A DNA stretch of 64,000 nucleotides from Lichenicoccus sp964246745 (GTDB taxonomy: Bacteria > Pseudomonadota > Alphaproteobacteria > Acetobacterales > Acetobacteraceae), in the NCBI GenBank assembly GCA_964246745.1, contig CAXTRK010000008.1:1-64000 (forward strand), written 5' to 3'. Under the pieces are notes generated by a model. That model was given only the letters and a program-made list of their open reading frames with translations. It had not been told where the DNA came from and made no database searches. Positions 44,613 to 52,546 of the stretch are shown piece by piece. Position numbers and translations under genes: made by a program. Positions within the stretch are counted from its first letter, which is position 1. The number at the start of each line of letters is the position of its first letter.

Positions 44613-45328
44613 AGGCACCGCAATTGCGCCAGCAATTCGGCGGCGGCGAGGCTCTCCGCGGCACGTTTGTTCCCGGCGGCGCCGAACCCGGTCTTGCCGC
44701 ATGCCAGCACACGGATGACGAAGCGCGGCGCATGCGGCGGTCCGTCGGCGGAGTCCAGCGTATAGCCGGGCAGCGGCAGGCCGCGGGCGAGCAGCCATTC
44801 CTGCAGCTCGGTCTTGGGATCTTTCGGCGGCAGCGTCTGCGCCGTCATCGCCTTGGCCCACACTGCCCGAACGAAACGGCGCGGCGCCTCCAGGCCGCAA
44901 TCAAGATACGCGGCCCCCAGCACGGCTTCGATCGCGTCAGCCAGCACGCTTGCAGCCCGATGCACCCCGGCCCGCGCTTCATGGGCGGCGACGTCGAGCG
45001 CCGCCCCGATGCCGACATCTTCGGCCATGCCCGCCAGCACCGGCCGGGAGACCAGATAAGCCAACCTGCGGCCGAGTTCGCCTTCCTGCTCTTGCGGAAA
45101 GCGCTCGATCAGCCATTCCGCGATCAGCAGTCCAAGCACCCGGTCGCCAATGAATTCAAGCCGCTCGTTGGAGCCGGCGCCGCTTCTCGCCTCGGTTCGC
45201 GAGCGCGTCACATTGGCGGCGGAGCGATGCGTCAGCGCCTCGCGCAGCAATTCCGGACGCGCGAACGGTCGCCCCAACAGAGACTCGATGTTGGCGCGCG
45301 CATCGCTCGAAGGCGGCGCCTCGGTCAA
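44609..45328 (-). CDS. rnc: Ribonuclease III
   Basis: RNase III cuts double-stranded RNA in rRNA and mRNA processing. The catalytic signature is NERLEFIGDRVLGLLIAEWL, followed by the second acidic site (ADAIEAVLGAAYLD). A double-stranded-RNA-binding domain (DPKTELQEWLLARGLPLPGY) ends the protein. The TTG at 45328, forming a TTGA overlap with the lepB stop, gives 239 residues; an ATG at 45373 inside lepB would add 15. The first fits the normal size and the coupling habit here. Confidence 0.95.
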   Translation of the reverse strand: MTEAPPSSDARANIESLLGRPFARPELLREALTHRSAANVTRSRTEARSGAGSNERLEFIGDRVLGLLIAEWLIERFPQEQEGELGRRLAYLVSRPVLAGMAEDVGIGAALDVAAHEARAGVHRAASVLADAIEAVLGAAYLDCGLEAPRRFVRAVWAKAMTAQTLPPKDPKTELQEWLLARGLPLPGYTLDSADGPPHAPRFVIRVLACGKTGFGAAGNKRAAESLAAAELLAQLRCL

Positions 45329-46131
45329 CGCACCCAGTGCAGGAGGCGGCCCCAGCGGATCTCGACCGGCCATTCCCAGAATTCCCAGACAGGATAGCGT
45401 TGATCGATGGAAAAGAAGATGAACTCCGCCTCGCCGACCAGGTTCTGGATCGGCACATAGCCGAGATCATCCGGTTCGGTTCCCATGAAGCGGCTGTCGG
45501 CGCTGTCGTCGCGGTTATCGCCCATGGCGAAAAAGTAGCCCTTCGGCACCACGTATTCAGGTGTGTTGTTGTAGGGACCTTCGCTGGTCAGCTTGAGGAT
45601 CTTGTGCACGACCGGGGGGTGGCCGCCGCTGCCGGGCAAACTCTCGCGGTAGAGCAGGCCCTGCATGCGGTTGCCATTCTCATCGGTGGCCACGTAGTCG
45701 CCGAGCGGCGTGCGCGGCACCTCGCGTCCGTTGATGTAAAGCTGGCCGCCCTGCACCTGCACATGATCGCCGGGCAGGCCGACGATGCGCTTGATGTAGT
45801 CGATCGAGGTATTCTGCGTGAAGCGGAACACCGCGACATCGCCGCGGTGCGGCTTGCGATAGAGGATACGTCCCTCGAACCAGTCGGGCGAGAACGGCAA
45901 CGAATAACGCGAGTAGCCATATTCGTATTTGGCGACGAAAAGATAGTCGCCGACCAGCAGGGTCGGGATCATCGAGCCGGAGGGGATGTTGAACGATTCG
46001 AACAGGAACGTTCGCACCAGCACCGCGATCAGGCCGGCATAGACCAGAGTGCGGAGCAGCTCCCAGGAGCTGGAACGGGTCTTTCTCGTATGCTCCGCGT
46101 TCTGGCGTTCCGTGGATTTGCCTGTGCTCAT
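45325..46131 (-). CDS. lepB: Signal peptidase I
   Basis: LepB removes signal peptides at the periplasmic face. The 268-residue protein has one N-terminal membrane helix (LLRTLVYAGLIAVLVRTF). The catalytic Ser lies in IPSGSMIPTL and the Lys in YIKRIVGLPGD, and the GDNRDDSADSR box is near the C-terminus. It is placed between acpS and rnc. About 110 bases without a gene separate it from acpS. Confidence 0.97.
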   Translation of the reverse strand: MSTGKSTERQNAEHTRKTRSSSWELLRTLVYAGLIAVLVRTFLFESFNIPSGSMIPTLLVGDYLFVAKYEYGYSRYSLPFSPDWFEGRILYRKPHRGDVAVFRFTQNTSIDYIKRIVGLPGDHVQVQGGQLYINGREVPRTPLGDYVATDENGNRMQGLLYRESLPGSGGHPPVVHKILKLTSEGPYNNTPEYVVPKGYFFAMGDNRDDSADSRFMGTEPDDLGYVPIQNLVGEAEFIFFSIDQRYPVWEFWEWPVEIRWGRLLHWVR

Positions 46132-46240
46132 CGCCTCGCGCGTCCGGTCTCTGGTCCGGGTGCGGGGCCAGCGCCGAACCGGACGTGTGCCGCGGAAGCT
46201 CCGCGAGGAGGCCGGATCAAGCCGACCGCACGCGGAACTG

Positions 46241-46675
46241 TCAAGCGTCCGACGCTCCGGCCGCGTCGCCACGATCACGCACCGCCGAAATCATCACCTG
46301 GGCAAAGGCATAGGGCGGCTCGTCGGTGATGCTGACCAGCAGCGCGGGATGCATCCCCGTCGGCATGATCGCGCGCAGCCGCAGCAACGCGCCACCGGTC
46401 AGCACCAGCGTGGGCTGGCCGCTGGGCAGGTTCACAACGCCCATGTCGGCGTGGAACACTCCGCTTGAAAACCCGGTTCCGAGCGCCTTGGCGCAGGCTT
46501 CCTTCGCCGCCCAGCGCTTCGCGTAGGTGGCCGGACGCAGCGCCTCGGTGCGGCGCTCGGCGCGGGCGCGCTCATGATCGGTGAAAATCCGGGCGAGAAA
46601 TCGATCGCCATGCGCCCGCATGACTTTCTCGATCCGCCTGATGTCGCACAGGTCGGTGCCAAGACCGATCATCAT
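46241..46675 (-). CDS. acpS: Holo-ACP synthase
   Basis: AcpS transfers phosphopantetheine from CoA to acyl carrier protein. The 144-residue protein begins IGLGTDLCDIRRIE with the Mg-binding Asp and has WAAKEACAKALGTGF with the catalytic Glu/Lys. The C-terminus (PPYAFAQVMIS) closes the trimer fold. In most alphaproteobacteria pdxJ stands between rel and acpS; here there is only a short repeat-containing spacer. Confidence 0.95.
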   Translation of the reverse strand: MMIGLGTDLCDIRRIEKVMRAHGDRFLARIFTDHERARAERRTEALRPATYAKRWAAKEACAKALGTGFSSGVFHADMGVVNLPSGQPTLVLTGGALLRLRAIMPTGMHPALLVSITDEPPYAFAQVMISAVRDRGDAAGASDA

Positions 46676-46678
46676 CGG

Positions 46679-46716
46679 CTGGGCGTCACAGACTGGGCGT
46701 CACAGGCTGGGCATCA
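46679..46716. repeat. 14 bp tandem repeat between rel and acpS
   Basis: CTGGGCGTCACAGA, CTGGGCGTCACAGG and a partial third copy CTGGGCATCA fill the spacer between the rel stop codon and the acpS start. The last partial copy runs into the rel stop. Confidence 0.85.
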
Positions 46717-49065
46717 GGCGCGCGCGCGCTCCACCTGGGTAATTCCGCTCGCTCCACGCAGCCCGGCGATGACGCTGGAGAGATGACGCAGGTCACGCAC
46801 CTCGACATCCAGCAGGATCTCCATGAAATCGAGCTGACGGTTGACGATCTTGAGGTTTACCACGGTGCCCTCCTGCTTGGTGGCGGCATTGCTGAGCGTG
46901 GCCAGCATCGACGGCTCGTTGGCGGCGATCACGCTGATACGGCCGACATGGGTCTCACGCCCATCGGCCACCTTGACCGCCTCATAGTCCCAATCGACAT
47001 CCATGAAACGCTCCGGGGTCGCGGCGAAGCTCTCAAGGGTTTGGCAGCCCGCCGTATGCACGGTGATGCCTTTGCCCTGGGCGACGATGCCGACGATCTT
47101 GTCGCCAGGCAGTGGATGGCAGCAGCCGGCGAAATGTACCGCGATGCCGGAGCCGAGCCCGACCAGGGACAGGCCGCCTGAGCCGGGCGGCCGGCCTGCT
47201 TGGGGACGCGGCAAGGACGGGATCATGCGCGGCATCCGCGCGCCTTGGCGCAGCTCCGGGTAAGCCGCGTAGACCACATCCTTCGGGCCAAGGTTGCCGT
47301 TGCCCACGGCGACGTAGAGATCGTCCCGCGTCGCGCATTTGAGACCCTTCAGCGCGCCATCCAGCACCTTTTCCGAACCATCGACGCCTTCCTGGCGGAA
47401 GGCCTTCGCCAATGCCGCGCGGCCGGCGTCACGGTGGGTCTCACGCAGGGTTTGCGCCAGATGGCGGCGGATGCGCGCCCGCGCCTTGCCGGTAACGACG
47501 AAACGCTCCCAGGACGGCGACGGCGTGCCGCCGCGCGCGGTCATGATCTCGACCTGGTCGCCGTTCTGCAACTCGTGGCGCAGCGGCATCAGCCGGCCGT
47601 TGACCTTGGCGCCGACGCAGCCATCGCCGACCTGGCTGTGCACCGCATAGGCGAAATCGACCGGCGTCGCCCCACGTGGCAACTGGATGAGCTGCCCCTT
47701 GGGCGTGAAGCAGAAGACCTGGTCCTGATAGAGTTCGAGCTTGGTGTTCTCGAGGAACTCGTCGGGCGCCGCCGAATTCTCGATGATCTCCAGAAGGTCC
47801 TGCACCCAGCGCAGCCGGCGCAGCTTGCTGACCACCGAATTCACGCCGTCCCGCCGCCCGGGATCGTGACCTTCCGGCACTTCCTTGTACACCCAGTGCG
47901 AGGCGACGCCGTTCTCGGCGACATCGTGCATTTCAGGCGTGCGTATCTGCACCTCGATTTTCTGGTTGCGCGGCTCGCGCAGGGTGACGCCGGTATGCAG
48001 GCTCTGGTAGCCGTTCGCTTTCGGTGTCGAGATATAGTCCTTGAAGCGGCCGGCGATGACCGGATAGGCGCCATGCACCGTGCCGAGGGCGACGTAGCAG
48101 GACTCCCGCGTGCGCACCAGCACGCGGAACGCCATGATATCGGAGAGCTGCTCGAAGGCGACATTGCGCTTCTGCATCTTCTCCCAGATCGAGAACGGCG
48201 ACTTTTCCCGTCCGCTCACCTCGATCAGATCGACGCCGGCCTCGCGGCAGAGGCGCGACAGTTCGAGACGCACGTCCTCGATCACGTCGGCGCCCTGGCC
48301 GCGCAGATAGTTCAACCGCGCCTGTATGGTGGAGTTGGCTTCGGGATCGAGCTCGGCGAAGGAGCGGTTCTGCAGTTCCGTCTTGACCTTGTTCATGCCG
48401 ATGCGTCCGGCCAGGGGCGCATAGATGTCCATGGTCTCGCCGGCGATGCGTTGCCGGCGGTCGGCGCGTCGCACATGATGCAGCGTGCGCATGTTGTGCA
48501 GCCGGTCGGCAAGCTTGACGATGAGCACACGGATATCGCGGCTCATCGCGAGCACCAGCTTGCGGAAATTCTCGGCCTGCTTGGTGCGGTCGGACTGCAG
48601 TTCGAGCCGGGTGAGTTTCGTTACTCCGTCGACCAGGTCGGCGATGGTGCGGCCGAACTTCGCCAGCAGCGTGGCGTAGGTGACGCCGGTATCCTCGATG
48701 GTATCGTGCAACAACGCGGTGGCGATCGATGCCACATCCAGCCGAAAGCCCGCGAGGATTTCAGCCACCGCGAGCGGGTGCGTGAGATACGGCTCGCCAT
48801 TGTCGCGTTTTTGCGCGGCATGCGCTTCGGCGGCAAGCTCGAACGCACGTTCAAGCACTGATGTGTCAGCGTCGGGATCGTAGCTGAGAACGCGTCTGAT
48901 CAGACCGCCGCACGCGAGGGGAGATGCGGGCCGAGCGACAAGCCCGGGCTCCGCTCGAAGCGCGGTGCCAACTGGAACGTCGGCCGCGACATCCGCGGCC
49001 GGCAGCTCGTGCGTGGCGCCGGCGCGGGCGCCATCGGGAGCGTGCACGACCGGGAGGCGGCCCAT
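46714..49065 (-). CDS. rel: Bifunctional (p)ppGpp synthetase/hydrolase Rel
   Basis: The stringent-response enzyme of alphaproteobacteria. The 783-residue protein has the HD hydrolase domain (LLHDTIEDTG, then LADRLHNMRTL), the synthetase domain (EQLSDIMAFRVLV, GRFKDYISTPKANGYQSLHT), the TGS domain (QLPRGATPVDFAYAVHSQVG), a zinc-finger region (HFAGCCHPLPGD) and a C-terminal ACT domain. The conserved HD residues suggest active hydrolysis. The N-terminus has about 58 extra residues before the domain, so the true start may be internal, but no better codon is seen. It follows rpoZ by seven bases. Confidence 0.95.
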   Translation of the reverse strand: MGRLPVVHAPDGARAGATHELPAADVAADVPVGTALRAEPGLVARPASPLACGGLIRRVLSYDPDADTSVLERAFELAAEAHAAQKRDNGEPYLTHPLAVAEILAGFRLDVASIATALLHDTIEDTGVTYATLLAKFGRTIADLVDGVTKLTRLELQSDRTKQAENFRKLVLAMSRDIRVLIVKLADRLHNMRTLHHVRRADRRQRIAGETMDIYAPLAGRIGMNKVKTELQNRSFAELDPEANSTIQARLNYLRGQGADVIEDVRLELSRLCREAGVDLIEVSGREKSPFSIWEKMQKRNVAFEQLSDIMAFRVLVRTRESCYVALGTVHGAYPVIAGRFKDYISTPKANGYQSLHTGVTLREPRNQKIEVQIRTPEMHDVAENGVASHWVYKEVPEGHDPGRRDGVNSVVSKLRRLRWVQDLLEIIENSAAPDEFLENTKLELYQDQVFCFTPKGQLIQLPRGATPVDFAYAVHSQVGDGCVGAKVNGRLMPLRHELQNGDQVEIMTARGGTPSPSWERFVVTGKARARIRRHLAQTLRETHRDAGRAALAKAFRQEGVDGSEKVLDGALKGLKCATRDDLYVAVGNGNLGPKDVVYAAYPELRQGARMPRMIPSLPRPQAGRPPGSGGLSLVGLGSGIAVHFAGCCHPLPGDKIVGIVAQGKGITVHTAGCQTLESFAATPERFMDVDWDYEAVKVADGRETHVGRISVIAANEPSMLATLSNAATKQEGTVVNLKIVNRQLDFMEILLDVEVRDLRHLSSVIAGLRGASGITQVERARA

Positions 49066-49072
49066 GGCGGCG

Positions 49073-49471
49073 TTATCTTCGCACGCGGCCGCCGAGTTCC
49101 GCCTCGATCGCGGATTCCAGATCCTCGGCGGACAGCTCGGTCCCCAACGCGCCTGCCTCCTCCTCGGCCGAGATATCCTGCAGGCCGAAGATGTTCTGAT
49201 CGGTCGGAATCAGGTCAAGCACCTCTTCGTCCGCGGGCTCCGGCTCCGGCGCGCGGGCGAGCGACTTCACCAGATCCTGGTGCAGTTCGCTGAGTGCCAC
49301 GGTTTCGCCGGCAATCTCACGCAGCGCCACAACCGGGTTCTTGTCGTTGTCGCGATCAATGGTAAGCTGCTCGCCGCGGCTGAGATTGCGCGCGCGTTGC
49401 GCGGCAAGCAGAACCAGCTCGAAGCGGTTGGGAACTTTCTCGACGCAATCTTCAACCGTGACGCGCGCCAT
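49073..49471 (-). CDS. rpoZ: RNA polymerase omega subunit
   Basis: Omega helps fold the beta-prime subunit and is part of a ppGpp site. The 132-residue protein begins MARVTVEDCVEKVPNRFELV, with AAQRARNLSRG, which is the standard omega core. A long acidic C-terminal tail (about residues 75-130) is usual in alphaproteobacteria. It stands directly before rel, linking the effector's target with its synthesis. Confidence 0.96.
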   Translation of the reverse strand: MARVTVEDCVEKVPNRFELVLLAAQRARNLSRGEQLTIDRDNDKNPVVALREIAGETVALSELHQDLVKSLARAPEPEPADEEVLDLIPTDQNIFGLQDISAEEEAGALGTELSAEDLESAIEAELGGRVRR

Positions 49472-49487
49472 GCGGCAGACCTCGACT

Positions 49488-50021
49488 TTATTTATAGACG
49501 ACTGGCCAGTCTAGCGGCTGGCGTTCATCTCCGCAACCTTTGCGCATCGCGTCCAGCAGTTCCGAGATGGACCGCTGGCTGCTCGGATGAACCCAGTCGG
49601 GTGCCACATCGCGCAGCGGCAGCAGCACAAAGGCGCGGTCCTGCACGCGCGGATGCGGCAGCACCGGATCGGGGGACGCCCGCATTGCCCCGTCGATATC
49701 GATGATGTCGAGATCAAGGGTGCGCGCCGCGTTGGCGACACTTCGCGTCCGCCCGGCCTGCCGCTCGAGCGCCTGCAGCGTGGCCAGCAGCACGGCTGGA
49801 TCAGCGGCGCCGCTGAGGCGCACGACTCCGTTGGCGTAGTCAGGCTGCGACGAGGCCGGCACTGGCGCCGCGCGGTACCAGCGCGACACGGCAACCGCGG
49901 TCAGCCCCGGCAGACAAGCGAGTTCGCGTGCCGCGCGCCGGCAGGTGTCGACCGGCCGCGTGCCCCATGGGCCCGGCAGGTTGGCGCCCACGGCGACCAG
50001 GATCATCGCGGCGTCGTCCAT
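49488..50021 (-). CDS. folK: HPPK, 2-amino-4-hydroxy-6-hydroxymethyldihydropteridine pyrophosphokinase
   Basis: FolK activates the pterin in folate synthesis. The 177-residue protein shows ILVAVGANLPGPWG, SRWYRAAPVPASSQPDYANG, and the metal-binding signature RTLDLDIIDIDG with LPHPRVQDRAFVLLPL. An AGGAGG site stands before the ATG. It is the first gene of the rpoZ-rel housekeeping unit and is divergent from the NYN gene. Confidence 0.95.
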   Translation of the reverse strand: MDDAAMILVAVGANLPGPWGTRPVDTCRRAARELACLPGLTAVAVSRWYRAAPVPASSQPDYANGVVRLSGAADPAVLLATLQALERQAGRTRSVANAARTLDLDIIDIDGAMRASPDPVLPHPRVQDRAFVLLPLRDVAPDWVHPSSQRSISELLDAMRKGCGDERQPLDWPVVYK

Positions 50022-50083
50022 GCAACCTCCTGCTGCGCTCTCTCTTAATCAAACACCGCCACTATGCGCGTGACAGGATCAAG

Positions 50084-50119
50084 CCAATGGATTTTCGAAG
50101 CCCAATGGATTTTCGGAGC
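50084..50119. repeat. 18 bp tandem duplication of a gene start
   Basis: CCAATGGATTTTCGAAGC and CCAATGGATTTTCGGAGC are adjacent; each contains an in-frame ATG, so the NYN protein begins MDFRSPMDFRSE. The copies differ by one base. The second ATG (50105) could also start the protein. Confidence 0.92.
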
Positions 50120-50704
50120 GAGGACCGGGTTGGCCTGTTCATCGACGGCGCCAACCTCTACTCGGCCTCCCGCAATCTCGGCTTCGACGTGGACTATCGC
50201 AACCTGCTTGCCTTCTTCCGGGCGCGCGGCAAGCTGCTGCGCGCCTATTATTACTCGGCGGTGCTGGACACCGAGGAATATTCCCCGCTCAAGCCGCTGA
50301 CCGACTGGCTCGCCTATAACGGCTACACGCTTGTCACCAAGGCTGCCCGCGAGTTCACCGACCCGAGCGGACGGCGTCGGGTGAAAGGCAACATGGATAT
50401 CGAAATCGCCGTGGACATGCTCGAGATTGCCGGCTGCATCGATCATGCGGTGCTGTTCAGCGGCGATTCCGATTTCCGCCGCCTGGTCGAGGCGGTGCAG
50501 CGGCAGGGCGTTCGCGTCTCGGTGATTTCCTCGATCCGCACCAGCCCGCCGATGGCGGGCGACGAGTTGCGCAGGCAGGCCGACCAGTTCATCGAACTTG
50601 CCGAGATCGCCCCGGAATTCACCCGCAGGCAGACCGAGCCGCGCGGCCGCACCGCACTGCGTCAGGCGTCGGCGGAACCCGTGGACAGCAGCCACGTGCT
50701 CTGA
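50087..50704 (+). CDS. NYN domain protein (LabA/DUF88-like PIN-fold nuclease)
   Basis: A 205-residue protein. VGLFIDGANLYSASRNLGFD carries the first acidic residue, KGNMDIEIAVDMLE the second, and HAVLFSGDSDFRRLVEAVQR the Asp pair of the PIN-like active site. NYN proteins are predicted metal-dependent RNases; bacterial LabA/LimB relatives act in RNA turnover or regulation. The first ATG has AGGATC upstream and belongs to an 18 bp tandem duplication. The glycosylase gene begins four bases after its stop. Confidence 0.88.
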   Translation: MDFRSPMDFRSEDRVGLFIDGANLYSASRNLGFDVDYRNLLAFFRARGKLLRAYYYSAVLDTEEYSPLKPLTDWLAYNGYTLVTKAAREFTDPSGRRRVKGNMDIEIAVDMLEIAGCIDHAVLFSGDSDFRRLVEAVQRQGVRVSVISSIRTSPPMAGDELRRQADQFIELAEIAPEFTRRQTEPRGRTALRQASAEPVDSSHVL

Positions 50705-50708
50705 TCGC

Positions 50709-51377
50709 ATGCCGGCTGCAGAGTGCGCGGACCTTGCGGCGAGCCTTGATCAGCCGTCGTCGGAGTGCCCGCTCTGCCCACGGCTGGTTGCCTATCGCGC
50801 CGCCAATCGCGCGGCGCATCCGCACTGGTGGAATGCGCCGGTGCCGTCCTGGGGCGAACCTGACGCGGCGCTGCTGATCGTCGGCATGGCGCCCGGCGTG
50901 AAGGGCGCCAACCGCACCGGCCGGCCGTTCACCGGGGATTTCGCCGGCACCCTGCTCTATGAGACATTGCTCAAGTTCGGCTTCGCCGCTGGGCGGTATG
51001 GCGCTGACCCGGATGACGGCCTGGTGCTGCGCGGCGCCAGGATCGTGAACGCGGTGCGCTGCGTGCCCCCCGCCAACCTGCCGCAGCCCGCGGAGGTACG
51101 GCAATGCAACCGGTTCCTGCGCTCGGAACTACGGGCGAACACCCACGTCCGCGCGGTGCTGGCCCTGGGCGTGCTGGCGCACGGCGCGGTGCTCGCCGCC
51201 TGCGGCATTCCGCTTTCGCGGCTGCGCTTCGCGCATGGCCAAATCGCCAGCCTCCCGGACGGGCGGCTTCTCGCCGACAGCTACCACGTGTCGCGCTACA
51301 ACACGAACACCGGGCGCCTGACCACGGACATGTTCGAGCGTGTGGTCGAAACGCTGCGCACCCGGCTTGACTGTTGA
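50709..51377 (+). CDS. Uracil-DNA glycosylase, family 5 (UdgB)-like
   Basis: A 222-residue base-excision glycosylase with Fe-S-type cysteines (CPLCPRL, and further Cys in AVRCVPP and VRQCNRF). The motif VGMAPGVKGANRTGRPFTGD is the UdgB/family 5 version of motif A, and HVSRYNTNTGRLT is motif B (family 4 has a different pattern). It removes uracil and related deaminated bases from DNA. It sits in a tight plus-strand unit between the NYN gene and phzF. Confidence 0.9.
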   Translation: MPAAECADLAASLDQPSSECPLCPRLVAYRAANRAAHPHWWNAPVPSWGEPDAALLIVGMAPGVKGANRTGRPFTGDFAGTLLYETLLKFGFAAGRYGADPDDGLVLRGARIVNAVRCVPPANLPQPAEVRQCNRFLRSELRANTHVRAVLALGVLAHGAVLAACGIPLSRLRFAHGQIASLPDGRLLADSYHVSRYNTNTGRLTTDMFERVVETLRTRLDC

Positions 51378-51378
51378 C

Positions 51379-52221
51379 ATGATGGAATTGGCTTTCCAGC
51401 AGGTTGATGTCTTCACCGCCGAGCCGATGCTTGGCAATCCGGTCGCGGTCGTGGCCGGCGCTGACGGTTTGACGGATGCGCGGATGGCCGCCTTCGCGCG
51501 TTGGACCAACCTGAGCGAAACGGCTTTCCTGCTTCGCGCTCGTCTGGAGGGAGCCGATTACCGGTTGCGCATCTTCACTCCGGCAGGCGAGATCCCCTTC
51601 GCCGGGCATCCGACGCTCGGAAGCTGCCATGCGTGGCTCGCCGCCGGAGGGGCCCCGCGCGGGACGGATGTGATCCAGGAATGTGGCTCCGGTCTTGTCC
51701 GGGTGCGTCGAGACCGGACCCGCCTGGCGTTTGCGGCGCCCCCGCTGCTACGCAGCGGGCCATTGGAGGCCGATCTGCTTTCCCGGCTCGCGCGAGGTCT
51801 CGGCGTGCCTGCCGACAGTGTGGTCGCCTCCCAGTGGGTTGATAACGGACCCGGCTGGGCGGCGGTCCTGCTCGGCTCCCGTGCCGCCGTGCTTGCCTTG
51901 AAGCCGGATCTCGCCGCCTTGGACGACCTTGCTTTCGGGGTGGCCGGACCGTTCGATGCCTCCATCGACGGCACCGACGCGCATTTCGAGGTACGGGCCT
52001 TCGCGCCTCGGCATGGCATCAAGGAGGATCCGGTCACCGGCAGCCTGAATGCCGGCTTGGCGCCGTGGCTGATCCGCGCTGGTCGAGCGCCAACTTCCTA
52101 TACCGCGAGCCAGGGAACCGTGCTGGGGCGTGTCGGGCGCGTGTTTCTGGACCAGCTCGGCGAGACCCTGTGGATTGGCGGCGACAGCGTGACCTGTATC
52201 ACGGGAACAGTGACGCTTTGA
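51379..52221 (+). CDS. PhzF family isomerase/epimerase
   Basis: A 280-residue protein with the diaminopimelate-epimerase-like double fold. QQVDVFTAEPMLGNPVAVV, LSETAFLL with the catalytic Glu, FTPAGEIPFAGHPTLGSC, and the C-terminal GIKEDPVTGSLNAGLA are the PhzF signature. The family includes phenazine enzymes and many of unknown substrate; no phenazine genes are present, so the role is open. The ATG follows the glycosylase stop by one base. Confidence 0.9.
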   Translation: MMELAFQQVDVFTAEPMLGNPVAVVAGADGLTDARMAAFARWTNLSETAFLLRARLEGADYRLRIFTPAGEIPFAGHPTLGSCHAWLAAGGAPRGTDVIQECGSGLVRVRRDRTRLAFAAPPLLRSGPLEADLLSRLARGLGVPADSVVASQWVDNGPGWAAVLLGSRAAVLALKPDLAALDDLAFGVAGPFDASIDGTDAHFEVRAFAPRHGIKEDPVTGSLNAGLAPWLIRAGRAPTSYTASQGTVLGRVGRVFLDQLGETLWIGGDSVTCITGTVTL

Positions 52222-52546
52222 TAAATCCGAATAAACGATGACACATCCAGAAAGCAAGATTGAAGCGCCGTCCATCGATCCGCTTCGCGGCTCGACCCCG
52301 TCAAAGGCGCAGCCTTTGAAATCCATTACTTATTAACGGATTTTGAAGATTCACTCTCAACACAGATTGGTAGCTTGGCCGGCGTGTCATCTCGTCAACT
52401 CCGGCTGGCATCACGTCGCGCTTTCGTCCAGGCGATCATCGACCGCAATGAGTTTCAGTCGAGACCGAGAGGGCCTTCAAATCTCGCAATGATGGCGCGC
52501 TGGAAACATGATAAACTGAGACGGTCGCCCACCGCAGACTCGCGGT
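52222..52546. other. Spacer between convergent phzF and ilvE
   Basis: About 325 bases between two converging genes. A perfect hairpin (52301-52319) and an AT-rich stretch are the only structures seen. An open frame at 52375 on the plus strand has no recognisable protein character and runs into ilvE antisense. Confidence 0.6.
52301..52319. terminator. Perfect hairpin between convergent genes
   Basis: TCAAAGGC and GCCTTTGA form an 8-bp stem with a three-base loop, 80 bases past the phzF stop. A second weaker stem (AAATCC with GGATTT) follows. It may act as a bidirectional terminator, though no long U-tract is present. Confidence 0.5.

Noticed and set aside
47200..48861. 553-codon plus-strand frame inside rel
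   Set aside because: Antisense shadow of the strongly conserved HD, synthetase and TGS domains.
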